DNA of 64,000 bases from Streptomyces clavuligerus. Its GTDB lineage: Bacteria > Actinomycetota > Actinomycetes > Streptomycetales > Streptomycetaceae. A model generated the notes under the pieces. That model saw only the letters and a program-made list of their open reading frames with translations, was not told the origin of the DNA and did no database searches. The number at the start of each line of letters is the position of its first letter. Within the stretch, counting starts at the first letter, position 1. A program made the position numbers and the translations under genes. The stretch spans positions 5,939,001 through 6,003,000 of the forward strand of contig NZ_CP027858.1 in NCBI RefSeq assembly GCF_005519465.1, given 5' to 3'. Shown here piece by piece: positions 56,684 through 64,000 of the stretch.

Positions 56684-58063
56684 TCAGCCCCCGGCCGGGG
56701 TGAACCGTACCGGGAGCGCGGTCAGCCCCCGCATCCAGATCGACGGACGCCAGGTCAGCTCCTGCGGCTCCACCGCGAGCACCAGATCGGGCAGCCGCTC
56801 CAGCAGGGTCTCGATCGCCGTCCGGGAGACGCAGTCGGCCAGCAGCGGCGCCGGGTAGGGGCAGCGGTGCTCGCCGTTGCTGAAGGAGAGATGGGCGGAG
56901 TTCTCCGCGCCCACATGCCCCTCGGGCCAGATCTGCGGATCGGTGTTGGCGGCGGCCAGCCCCAGGACGAGACAGTCCCCGGCCCGGATGCTCCGGCCCC
57001 CGAGCCGGGTGTCGCGGACCGCCCACCGTCCGATGAAGTTCTGGGTGGGCGTGTCCAGCCACAGCACCTCGTTGAGCGCCTGGCCCACGCTCAGCCGTCC
57101 GCCGGAGACGTTCAGCGCGAACCGGTCGTCGGTGAGCATCAGTCGCAGCGCGTTGCAGATCCAGTTGGCGGTGGGCTGCTGTGCCGCCGCGATGACCGAG
57201 ATCAGATCCTGGACGATCTCCTCGTCCGTCAGGCCCGCGGGGTGGGTGATCATCCGGGAGGTGACATCGGCGCCCGGCTCCCGGCGCTTGTCCCGTACGA
57301 GCCGCTGGATGCGCTCTCCGACCCGGACGTACGCGGCCACCGGGTCGTCGCCCTCGTGGGCGTCCAGTGATATCCGCAGATCGGTCACCAGGTCCTCGGT
57401 GTCGTCGCCCGACGGCATGCCGCACATCCGGAGGGCCGCCCGCATCGGCAGGGCATGGGCGTACGAGGCCATCAGCTCGGCCCGGCCGCTCCCGGCGAAC
57501 ACGTCGATCAGCCGGTGCGCGATCTCACGGCACCACTGGGCGAGTTCGAACTGGTCGACCCCCTCCAGCGCCTGGGTGATCACCCCCGCCCGCCGCTGGT
57601 GCTCGGCCCCCTCGGTGAAGAGAACGGACGGCTGATGGCCGACGTAGGGGAGCAGCGGCCAGTCCGCCGGGATCGAGGGCCACTGGTTCCAGCGGCGTGA
57701 GTCCCGGGCGAACAGCTCGTCGTGGGCGGTGACATGGGTGACCTCGGCATAGCCCAGAACAAGCCAGGCGGGGATGTCACCGTCGAGCAGCACGGGCGCG
57801 ACCGGACCGTGCTCCCGGCGCATGCTGCGGTACAGCTCGGCGGGGGTCTGCTGGTACTCCAGACCGCTGAGGCGGATCGCTCCCGCGGGGTGCGCGAGGT
57901 GTGCGGGGCAGCCGGTCGGCGGTGCACCGGCGGGCCTGGCCGGATCGGTCGGGTCCGCCGGGTCGGCGGGGCCGGAGAAAGCGGAAATGTCGGAGAGACC
58001 CGAGAGGCCCGAGAGATCGGGATGGTCGGAAAAGTCGGACGCGGTGAAGTCGGCTTCGGTCAT
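56684..58063 (-). CDS. CYP157-family cytochrome P450 of the conservon
   Basis: A 459-aa P450 with an N-terminal Ser/Asp/Ala-rich extension of about 60 residues. Heme cysteine C401 in NGEHRCPYP. The K-helix ExxR motif is EVLW (E332, W335), the known CYP157 deviation where the arginine is absent. The I-helix also lacks the usual acid-alcohol pair (AAAQQPTAN). Such P450s accompany conservons; their reactions are unknown. Start overlaps the upstream GTPase gene stop by 4 nt, making this the last gene of the operon. ATG. Confidence 0.93.
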   Translation of the reverse strand: MTEADFTASDFSDHPDLSGLSGLSDISAFSGPADPADPTDPARPAGAPPTGCPAHLAHPAGAIRLSGLEYQQTPAELYRSMRREHGPVAPVLLDGDIPAWLVLGYAEVTHVTAHDELFARDSRRWNQWPSIPADWPLLPYVGHQPSVLFTEGAEHQRRAGVITQALEGVDQFELAQWCREIAHRLIDVFAGSGRAELMASYAHALPMRAALRMCGMPSGDDTEDLVTDLRISLDAHEGDDPVAAYVRVGERIQRLVRDKRREPGADVTSRMITHPAGLTDEEIVQDLISVIAAAQQPTANWICNALRLMLTDDRFALNVSGGRLSVGQALNEVLWLDTPTQNFIGRWAVRDTRLGGRSIRAGDCLVLGLAAANTDPQIWPEGHVGAENSAHLSFSNGEHRCPYPAPLLADCVSRTAIETLLERLPDLVLAVEPQELTWRPSIWMRGLTALPVRFTPAGG

Positions 58064-58677
58064 GGCGTTGTCTCCCTGGCCCTGGCCAGTCGCTGAAGAT
58101 GGTCGACGAGGGTGATCAGCACCTGCTTCCCGGAGGCGCGGACCCGGGCGTCACAGTCGATCAGCGGTACCCGGGCGTCCAGCGCGAGGGCCTGGCGGAT
58201 CTCCTCCAGCGGGAAGGAGGGGTGGTCGCCGTCGAAGCGGTTGACCGCCACCACGAACGGTGTCCGGTGGTGTTCGAGGCGGTCGATGGCGTACCAGGAG
58301 TCGCTCATCCGGCGGGTGTCGACCAGGACGACCGCCCCCAGGGTGCCGGAGAAGAGCCGGTCCCACAGAAACCAGAACCTCTCCTGCCCCGGTGCGCCGA
58401 ACAAGTACAGGACCATCCGGTCGTTGAGGCTGATCCGGCCGAAGTCGAAGGCCACCGTGGTCGTGGTCTTGGTGGTGACACAGGCCGGTTCGTCCACACC
58501 GATCCCGGCCTGGGTCATCACCTCCTCGGTGTTCAGCGGGCGGATCTCGCTGACGGACCGCACCAGGGTGGTCTTGCCGACGCCGAAGCCGCCGACGACC
58601 ACGATCTTCAGCCCGGTCTCGGCGGAGTGCGCGAGCGGGGTGCGGTGGCGGGGCGGGTCAGAGATTGCGGAGTCCAT
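58060..58677 (-). CDS. Conservon small GTPase (CvnD-type)
   Basis: A 205-aa Ras-like GTPase: P-loop GGFGVGKTT at 29-37, switch region TTKTTTTVAFDFG, DxxG-type LFGAPGQERFWF, and NRFDGD as G4. In S. coelicolor CvnD binds GTP and interacts with CvnB/CvnC. Overlaps the CYP157 start by 4 nt and the DUF742 end by 20 nt. ATG start. Confidence 0.95.
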   Translation of the reverse strand: MDSAISDPPRHRTPLAHSAETGLKIVVVGGFGVGKTTLVRSVSEIRPLNTEEVMTQAGIGVDEPACVTTKTTTTVAFDFGRISLNDRMVLYLFGAPGQERFWFLWDRLFSGTLGAVVLVDTRRMSDSWYAIDRLEHHRTPFVVAVNRFDGDHPSFPLEEIRQALALDARVPLIDCDARVRASGKQVLITLVDHLQRLARARETTP

Positions 58678-59020
58678 GGAGCACCTCCTCCAAGAAGGAC
58701 GGGTCGGGCAGGTCGACCAGGGACCGTCCCGCCCGGGGGTGGCGTGCGGTGATACGCCCCGTCGACAGAAGGTCGCCGAGCAGAATCCGTACCACCGTGA
58801 TCGGCAGCCGCATTTCGGCGGAGATCTCCACGACGGCGGTGGGGTGTCGGCACAGTTCGAGTATCCGGACGTGCTCCGACTGCATGCCGGGCGTCGGTCC
58901 GCACTCGCTGACCACCAGGGTGACCAGGTCGAAGGAGGAGTCGTCGACGGGGTGACTGCGGCCCTGTGTGACGGTGTAGAGCCGGTCGGGGTCCCCCGTG
59001 TCGACGGGGCGTCGCACCAT
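58658..59020 (-). CDS. DUF742 protein (CvnC-type)
   Basis: A 120-aa protein with the DUF742 winged-helix-like block (DRLYTVTQGRSHPVDDSSFDLVTLV, LPITVVRILLGDLLSTGRI, PDPSFLEEVLHGLRNL). A fixed conservon member; in S. coelicolor, CvnC-type proteins bind GTPase and roadblock partners. Start overlaps the stop of the roadblock gene by one nucleotide (TGATG). Confidence 0.95.
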   Translation of the reverse strand: MVRRPVDTGDPDRLYTVTQGRSHPVDDSSFDLVTLVVSECGPTPGMQSEHVRILELCRHPTAVVEISAEMRLPITVVRILLGDLLSTGRITARHPRAGRSLVDLPDPSFLEEVLHGLRNL

Positions 59021-59436
59021 CAGAGACGGGTCTCGGGGGCCGTCGTGCGCGGCTCGGCCCGCAGGTGCTCGCCGATCTGCTCGACCAGCTCGGTCATCTG
59101 ATGGCCCACGGCCCCCGGGTCCGCGCCGTCCTCGGCGACGACGGCCAGATGCGCCCCGGTGCCCGCCTCCACGATGAAGAGCAGCCCGCCGTGGAACTCC
59201 GTCATGGAGTGGCGCACACCGCCCTGGCCGTTGCCGAACTCGACGGACGCGCCCTGCGCCAGCGCCTGGATGCCGGAGCAGATCGCGGCGAGCTGGTCGG
59301 CCTGGTCGAGGGTCAGATGGGGGGTCCAGCAGAGCTTCAGCCCGTCCCGGGAGAGCACCAGGGCGTGCCGGGTGCCCGGGGTCCGGTCGAGCAGGGTTTC
59401 CAGTAGCCAGGTCAGGCTGTTGTCCGTGGTCTGCAT
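59020..59436 (-). CDS. Roadblock/LC7-domain protein (CvnB-type)
   Basis: A 138-aa single roadblock domain (about 5-115) with the start LTWLLETLLDRTPGTRHALVLSRDGLKLC and GASVEFGNGQGGVRHSMTEFHGG region. In conservons this protein acts as an activator or scaffold of the CvnD GTPase. The ATG lacks an evident ribosome site; the sequence upstream lies between kinase and this gene. Confidence 0.93.
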   Translation of the reverse strand: MQTTDNSLTWLLETLLDRTPGTRHALVLSRDGLKLCWTPHLTLDQADQLAAICSGIQALAQGASVEFGNGQGGVRHSMTEFHGGLLFIVEAGTGAHLAVVAEDGADPGAVGHQMTELVEQIGEHLRAEPRTTAPETRL

Positions 59437-59676
59437 GGTGCGTGGGGCGGGTGTCGCCGGACGGTCCGGCCCACCGGCCCGTGCCTCCTGTCTTCCGTGG
59501 GTTCGCTGATCCGATGGTTCCGATGGACTGATGCGATGGGTGGTGGGTGAGCGGGGTGGGTGAGAGGGGTGACGGATGAGGGACGGGGGAACGGGAGGCC
59601 GGGGCACGCGGCGGCGTGGCAGTGGGGCGGCACGGCGACAGACGAGGGCGGGAGCGGCTCCGCCGCCACTCCGCGA

Positions 59677-61467
59677 TCACCCTCTGTCGTGCCCCTTCGC
59701 CTCCTTGCGGGCCCGGTGGAAGGCCCCGAACTGCGTTCCGGCGTCGCGCGGCGGCGGGGCGGGGGAGTGCGCCGCCCGGGACTCGGCCTCGGGACGGCCC
59801 CGTTCCGCGGCGGCCATGGTGCGCCCCGGGGGACGCACGGGCAGCCCGCCGGGGGTGGAGAGCTGCGGCCCGGTGCCGCCGCCCCGGGACGGCAGCGGGG
59901 GCCGTGGACCGACCGGACCGACCGGTTCGGCGGGGGACGGCGGCGCGGCGGAGGCCGGGAGGGCCGGGACGGTGTGGACCGTGGCACCGCGGCCGACGGC
60001 GGCTCGGGTGGCACGCTCCGGGGACCCGGCCGCGGCGGGACGCGGCTCGGGGGCCCGGGTCCCGGTCGGCTCCGGGGGCAGGGCCGCCGTCCCCGACAGC
60101 GCCGCCGCTTCCTCGCCCACCGTGTGCCGCGTCTGGTGCAGCAGCTCCGGCGGGAAGAGCACCACGACCCCGGTGCCGCCCCGGGACGAGGGCCGGAAGC
60201 TCACGCTCATCCGGTACTTCACGGCCAGCAGCCCCACCACCACCAGCCCCAGCCGGGTGCTCTGGAGCCGGGCCAGATCGTGGTCGCGGCCCGATACCGC
60301 CTCCTCGGCCCGCCGCAGCGCGGCCTCGGGCATCTTCAGCCCGCTGTCCTCGACGGTGACGACCAGCCCGGCCGTCCGCTCCTCGACATAGACATGGACC
60401 TCGTCGATCGGCGGGGAGAAGTTGGCCGCGTTGTCCATCAGTTCGGCCAGCAGATGCATCACGCCCTCGGCCGCGTACCCCACGATCGAGGCGGTGCTGG
60501 AGGAGTGGAGCCGTACCCGCCGGTAGGCGGCGATCCGGCCGACGGCGCCGCGGAGAATCGACTCCATCACGATCGGCTTGTTCCACGCCCGGCTGGTCCG
60601 GCCGCCCATCAGCAGCGCCAGCCGGTCCGTGAGCAGTCCGAGCTGCGAGGTGTTGTGATCGAGGCGCAGCAGATCCCCGAACACCTCTTCGCTGTGACGA
60701 TCCTGCATGTCCCGGAGATCGGCCAGGGTGCTCACGGCCTTCGCCTGCACCCGGCTCAGCACCTTGGTGCTCACCTCGCGAGCCGCCGCCGCCCGGCGCT
60801 CGCTGAAGGCCAGCGCGCGGACGGTGTTCTCCAGGACCGCGCGCAGCCGCTCGTCGTCCGGTCGTTCCAGCTCGGCGAGGACGGTGTCGGCGGAGGCGCC
60901 GCCGCCCAGCCGCTCCACGGCGGCGGGCAGGGTCACGCCCGTCAGCCGGTCCAGCCCGCCGACGGTGTGCGCCAGCCGCTCGGCGGCCGCGGCACGCCCC
61001 GCCTCGGCGGCCCTGGCGCGGACCTCGGCCGCCGTGATCTCGTCGGTGAAGAGCTGGAGCGCCCGTCGCAGCGCGGGCTCGGACGGCGGCATGACCCCCG
61101 CGCCGCGGGCGCTCCCGCCCTCACGGAGCCGTTTGAGCACGGAGGGGAGGGTGACATCGGCGAGCTGCGCGGACTCCGCCGCCGCCCGGGTCCCCTGCGC
61201 GCGCAGACCGCGCAGCTCGTCGTCCGCCGCGCCCACGGCCCGGTGCAGCCGGCGGGCCGTCCGCGTGGTGAGGAGAACGGTGAGCGCCAGCCAGACCCAG
61301 GCGACCGCGACCGTCCCCGCGACCCAGGGACGGGCCCCCGGGGGCGCCAGCACGCTCACGGCGCCGCCGCCCGCGCCCGCTGCGAGGAGAGGGGCCAGAA
61401 GGGCGGCCGGATGCCGGGGCCGTGGCGTACGTATACGGCGCGGGGCGGGCGTGACGGGCACTGACAT
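59677..61467 (-). CDS. Conservon sensor histidine kinase-like protein (CvnA-type)
   Basis: A 596-aa membrane protein: two helices near residues 25-65, a coiled-coil linker, a dimerisation region and a HATPase domain with the N-box around N346 (ELMDNAANFSPP) and DSGLKM as G1-like box. No response regulator gene adjoins. It heads the four-gene conservon plus CYP157. It ends in a long Pro/Gly/Ala-rich tail, variable among conservons. ATG after GAGGGA. In S. coelicolor the signal input is unknown and the output runs through CvnB-C-D. Confidence 0.93.
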   Translation of the reverse strand: MSVPVTPAPRRIRTPRPRHPAALLAPLLAAGAGGGAVSVLAPPGARPWVAGTVAVAWVWLALTVLLTTRTARRLHRAVGAADDELRGLRAQGTRAAAESAQLADVTLPSVLKRLREGGSARGAGVMPPSEPALRRALQLFTDEITAAEVRARAAEAGRAAAAERLAHTVGGLDRLTGVTLPAAVERLGGGASADTVLAELERPDDERLRAVLENTVRALAFSERRAAAAREVSTKVLSRVQAKAVSTLADLRDMQDRHSEEVFGDLLRLDHNTSQLGLLTDRLALLMGGRTSRAWNKPIVMESILRGAVGRIAAYRRVRLHSSSTASIVGYAAEGVMHLLAELMDNAANFSPPIDEVHVYVEERTAGLVVTVEDSGLKMPEAALRRAEEAVSGRDHDLARLQSTRLGLVVVGLLAVKYRMSVSFRPSSRGGTGVVVLFPPELLHQTRHTVGEEAAALSGTAALPPEPTGTRAPEPRPAAAGSPERATRAAVGRGATVHTVPALPASAAPPSPAEPVGPVGPRPPLPSRGGGTGPQLSTPGGLPVRPPGRTMAAAERGRPEAESRAAHSPAPPPRDAGTQFGAFHRARKEAKGHDRG

Positions 61468-61977
61468 GGTGCGGTCCCTCGCTGCTGGAGTCCGGGGATG
61501 CGGATGGGAGCCGCTGGTCGGGCGGCTGAACACACGAGCGGGCACCGGGAGTTGGGTGGTGATCATCCGCACGTATGTGGCGCTCATGCTAGTCACGTGT
61601 CACGGCCACAGGCCCCGTCCAGGGCCTTGTGGGCCACAGAACGGAGGAGTTAGACCCGAAGTCGTCGTCCGGTGCGGGGCGGCGTGATAGGCGCGGGATT
61701 CCGCAAGACCCTTGGAAATGGTGGCAGGACCCCGGGCAAAGACCCCTCGGGGCCGGGCCCGTCTCCGGCCGTCCCCCGGCTGTCAGCGGCCTCCGAGGGC
61801 CCGGGGAGCGAGATCGGGCGATGCTTTTCGGTCATCCATGGTCGGCGGAGGGCTTCGGAAGGCCCTCTCTCACGGGGCTCCCACGGGGCTTCCACTGACT
61901 CCCCACGGGCTCTCATGGGGCGAAGATCACAGGTCGGAGCCGGGAACGGCCTCGACCGGGCCGATTACCGTGAGCGG
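61468..61977. other. Conservon promoter region, and long leader of the acyltransferase
   Basis: About 510 nt between divergent genes. It contains GTCACGTGTCAC (61592-61603), a CACGTG-centred element, and a GC-rich hairpin around 61604-61635, both candidates for conservon regulation on the minus strand. Several frames are open through here (61672-61977 in the acyltransferase frame), but the segment has no conserved residues, so I do not extend that gene. Confidence 0.45.
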
Positions 61978-62871
61978 GTGCCCCTCAACGGAAACCTGTT
62001 CCCGTCCCCGGCCGTCTGGTGCCGTGGCGCGCTCACCCGGGCCGTCCACCGCGGCTGGCGCTGGGTGCAGCGGGCGGGCTCCGTCACCGCCGCACACCCC
62101 GGGCGGCTCCGTTTCCGCCGACTGGGGCCGGGCACACGGCTCGCCTTCCCACAGGGGACCGTCTTCGGCGAGGCATGGATCGAACTGGGCGACCACTGCA
62201 TCATCGGTGAGCAGGTCACCCTCACGGCGGGCATGATGCCGGGGCTCGACCTCGGCCCCGAGCCGATCCTCACCCTGGGCAACGGCGTCGTCCTCGGCCG
62301 CGGCAGCCATGTCATCGCCGACACCCGGGTGACCATCGGCTCGGACACCTACTGCGGGCCCTATGTCTACATCACCTCCACCAACCACAGCTACGACGAC
62401 CCCCAGCAGCCGGTCGGCAAGCAGTGGCCGCGCGCCGAGCCGGTCGAGATAGGGCCGGGCTGCTGGCTGGGCACCGGCGCCGTGGTGCTGCCCGGCGCCC
62501 GGCTCGGCCGCAATGTCGTGGTCGCCGCCGGAGCGGTGGTACGGGGCGAGGTCCCCGACCACTGTGTCGTCGCGGGCGCCCCGGCGCGCATCGTCCGCCG
62601 CTGGGACCAGGCCCGGGGCTGGCAGCCCCCGCTGCGCACCCCCGCGCCCGTGCCGCTCCCGGAGGACATCACCCCGGAGCAGTTGCTCGCCCTCGCTGAT
62701 CAGCCGGATCAGCCGGATCAGCCGGATCAGCCGGATCAGCCGGAACGGGAAGCCGGACGGGGCAGGGAGCGGGGACGCGGGCCGGAGCGGGGGACCCAGC
62801 AGTCGGCGGAGGCCGAGCCGCCCGTCGTCGGGCCGCCGGTGCCGCCGCCGGAGGGCACGGAACGGCCCTGA
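61978..62871 (+). CDS. Acyltransferase, left-handed beta-helix (hexapeptide repeat) family
   Basis: A 297-aa sugar or antibiotic O-acetyltransferase of the LbH_MAT type: IELGDHCIIGEQVTLTAG, GSHVIADTRVTIGSDTYCGPYVYITSTNHSYDDP and GAVVLPGARLGRNVVVAAGAVV form the coil, with H in TNHSY as the catalytic histidine. The C-terminus has five DQP repeats then a Pro/Glu/Arg tail. GTG start chosen at the beginning of homology; an upstream extension of 102 codons is open but shows no family features. TACCGT 7 nt before GTG suggests leaderless mRNA. Confidence 0.85.
   Translation: MPLNGNLFPSPAVWCRGALTRAVHRGWRWVQRAGSVTAAHPGRLRFRRLGPGTRLAFPQGTVFGEAWIELGDHCIIGEQVTLTAGMMPGLDLGPEPILTLGNGVVLGRGSHVIADTRVTIGSDTYCGPYVYITSTNHSYDDPQQPVGKQWPRAEPVEIGPGCWLGTGAVVLPGARLGRNVVVAAGAVVRGEVPDHCVVAGAPARIVRRWDQARGWQPPLRTPAPVPLPEDITPEQLLALADQPDQPDQPDQPDQPEREAGRGRERGRGPERGTQQSAEAEPPVVGPPVPPPEGTERP
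62698..62742 (+). repeat. 9-bp in-frame tandem repeat, five copies
   Basis: GATCAGCCG repeated five times, encoding (Asp-Gln-Pro)x5 in the tail of the acyltransferase. Being in frame, it can change length without truncating the protein. Confidence 0.9.
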
Positions 62872-62922
62872 CGGCGCCGTTCCGCTCCGCCCGGCGGCTG
62901 CGCGTTCCCGCGTCCCGGCGGC

Positions 62923-63444
62923 TCAGCGGGCGTCGAGGCCCAGCGCTCCGATCTCGATCGCGGGGCAGCGGTCCATCACCATGTCCAGACCGGCGGACCG
63001 CGTCCGGGCGTACGCCTCCTCGTCGACCACGCCAAGCTGGAACCACACCGCCTTCGCCCCGATCGTGACGGCCTCGTCCGCGACCGCCCCGGCCAGAGCG
63101 GAGTTGACGAAGACATCCACCACGTCCACCGGGAAGGGGATCTCCGCCAGCGTCGCGTACCCCCGCTCGCCGTGCACGGTCTCTGCCTTGGGGTGCACGG
63201 GAACCACCCGCTTGCCGAAGTCCTGGAGTACGCGGGCCACGCCGTACGCCGCCCGCGCGCTGTTGTCCGAGAGGCCCACCACGGCCCAGGTGTCGCCCGT
63301 GGCGGTCAGAATCCGCTCGGCGGCGGCCCGTGCCGCCGCCGCGTCCTGGCTGCGCTCCGCCCCGTGCGCGCCCGCCGTGCCCGCCGTCCCGGTGGTCCGC
63401 TCCGCCCCGGCCGTCCCCTGTGCTTCCTCGCGCTCTGCGTTCAT
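62923..63444 (-). CDS. CoA-binding domain protein
   Basis: A 173-aa Rossmann-like CoA-binding protein (YccU-type), TGDTWAVVGLSDNSARAAYGVARVLQDFGKRVVPVHP, with a 40-residue Ala/Gly/Glu-rich N-terminus. Members bind CoA or acyl-CoA and may take part in redox balance. No partner gene nearby. Divergent from the YigZ-family gene, 61 nt apart. Confidence 0.9.
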   Translation of the reverse strand: MNAEREEAQGTAGAERTTGTAGTAGAHGAERSQDAAAARAAAERILTATGDTWAVVGLSDNSARAAYGVARVLQDFGKRVVPVHPKAETVHGERGYATLAEIPFPVDVVDVFVNSALAGAVADEAVTIGAKAVWFQLGVVDEEAYARTRSAGLDMVMDRCPAIEIGALGLDAR

Positions 63445-63505
63445 GCCAGGACAACGGGCGACCCGCGCGGAGCATTCCCCTCCGGGCGCGGCTTAGGGTG
63501 GACTG

Positions 63506-64000
63506 ATGCAGGAGCAGTACCGGACAGTCGCCCACGAGGGCGTTTACGAGACAGAGATCAACAGATCGCGCTTCCTCTGCGCGCTCGCACCCGCCGCGAC
63601 CGAGGAGGAGGCCCAGGCGTTCGTCGCGCGCATCCGCAAGGAGCACCCGACCGCCACCCACAACTGCTTCGCGTATGTCATCGGCGCCGACGCCTCCGTC
63701 CAGAAGGCCAGCGACGACGGCGAACCCGGCGGCACCGCCGGAGTCCCGATGCTCCAGATGCTGATGCGGCGCGAGGTCCGCTACACGGCGGCGGTGGTCA
63801 CCCGCTACTACGGCGGTGTGAAACTGGGCGCCGGCGGGCTGATCAGGGCGTACGGGGGAGTGGTCGGCGAAGCCCTGGACGCGGTCGGCACCCGCACCCG
63901 GCGGCGCTTCCGGCTCGCCACCGTCACGGCCGAGCTCCAGCGGGCGGGCAAGCTGGAGAACGAGCTGCGGGCGACGGGGCGGGCCGTGCGCGAGGTGCGG
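63506..64000 (+). CDS. YigZ/IMPACT-family protein, 5' part (runs off window)
   Basis: The first 165 codons of a YigZ-type protein: MQEQYRTVAHEGVYETEINRSRFLCAL, the family block SDDGEPGGTAGVPMLQMLMRREV and RYYGGVKLGAGGLIRAYGGVVGEAL. Full-length homologues are about 205-220 aa, so the C-terminal half is missing only because the window ends. Related IMPACT proteins modulate translation stress kinases in eukaryotes; bacterial function unknown. TAGGGT 7 nt before ATG predicts leaderless transcription. Confidence 0.9.
   Translation, partial: MQEQYRTVAHEGVYETEINRSRFLCALAPAATEEEAQAFVARIRKEHPTATHNCFAYVIGADASVQKASDDGEPGGTAGVPMLQMLMRREVRYTAAVVTRYYGGVKLGAGGLIRAYGGVVGEALDAVGTRTRRRFRLATVTAELQRAGKLENELRATGRAVREVR

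Overview
The window is high-GC (about 70 percent) actinobacterial chromosome, almost certainly from a Streptomyces. Evidence: the 23S/5S rRNA sequences, a conservon (sensor kinase, roadblock, DUF742, GTPase, CYP157), a tuf3-type second EF-Tu, a glycine-riboswitch gcvP, many GTG starts, leaderless promoters, and gene order close to the region around SCO1389 (cardiolipin synthase) and SCO1321 (tuf3) of S. coelicolor. No insertion sequence, prophage, CRISPR array or tRNA was seen. The content is mostly core or conserved-accessory chromosome.

Layout. 1-2920: 3' part of an rRNA operon (23S, 5S, terminator). 3040-16780: a core block that parallels the mycobacterial Rv1822-Rv1832 order (CDP-alcohol phosphatidyltransferase, DUF881, small basic protein, DUF881, FHA/GarA, MerR/FtsR, bifunctional nuclease, second MerR, gcvP). 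Here it has a nucleotidyltransferase/degenerate phosphomutase fusion, DNA polymerase IV and a PRC-barrel gene inserted, and gcvH absent. 16900-24100: small conserved Streptomyces genes, a glutamate-cysteine ligase-like enzyme, a CPBP protease, PhzF, PadR, SRPBCC and a Clp-N protein. 24190-32550: three EamA exporters, two PPOX flavoproteins, a MocR and a LysR regulator, and an isochorismatase-like protein. 32540-43600: Rieske lipoprotein, S9 peptidase, a HipA-like kinase translationally coupled to a DUF3037 gene, two SDRs, an orphan solute-binding lipoprotein, uracil-DNA glycosylase, and a Gfo/Idh oxidoreductase. 43150-50130 (mainly minus strand): apolipoprotein N-acyltransferase, NTF2-like protein, RlmG-like methyltransferase, UppP, TVP38. 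50530-55230: tuf3, a spermidine-synthase-like protein, an anchored Pro-rich protein, a hotdog thioesterase and a gamma-carbonic anhydrase. 55330-61470: a P450 facing a complete conservon operon. 61980-64000: hexapeptide acyltransferase, CoA-binding protein, and the start of a YigZ-family gene.

Regulation visible in the sequence: a tandem glycine riboswitch before gcvP; PafBC/RecA-NDp-type DNA-damage promoters before both DNA repair genes (dinB and ung); a leaderless 11-residue polyproline leader peptide before an EamA exporter; mutually exclusive hairpins before tuf3; a consensus promoter with a TetR-like operator before fabG; and palindromes between several divergent regulator/target pairs.

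The most promising items for new biology are the coupled HipA-like kinase/DUF3037 pair, the leader-peptide EamA unit, the tuf3 leader, and several proteins whose canonical catalytic residues are missing (phosphomutase domain, isochorismatase-like protein, CYP157).
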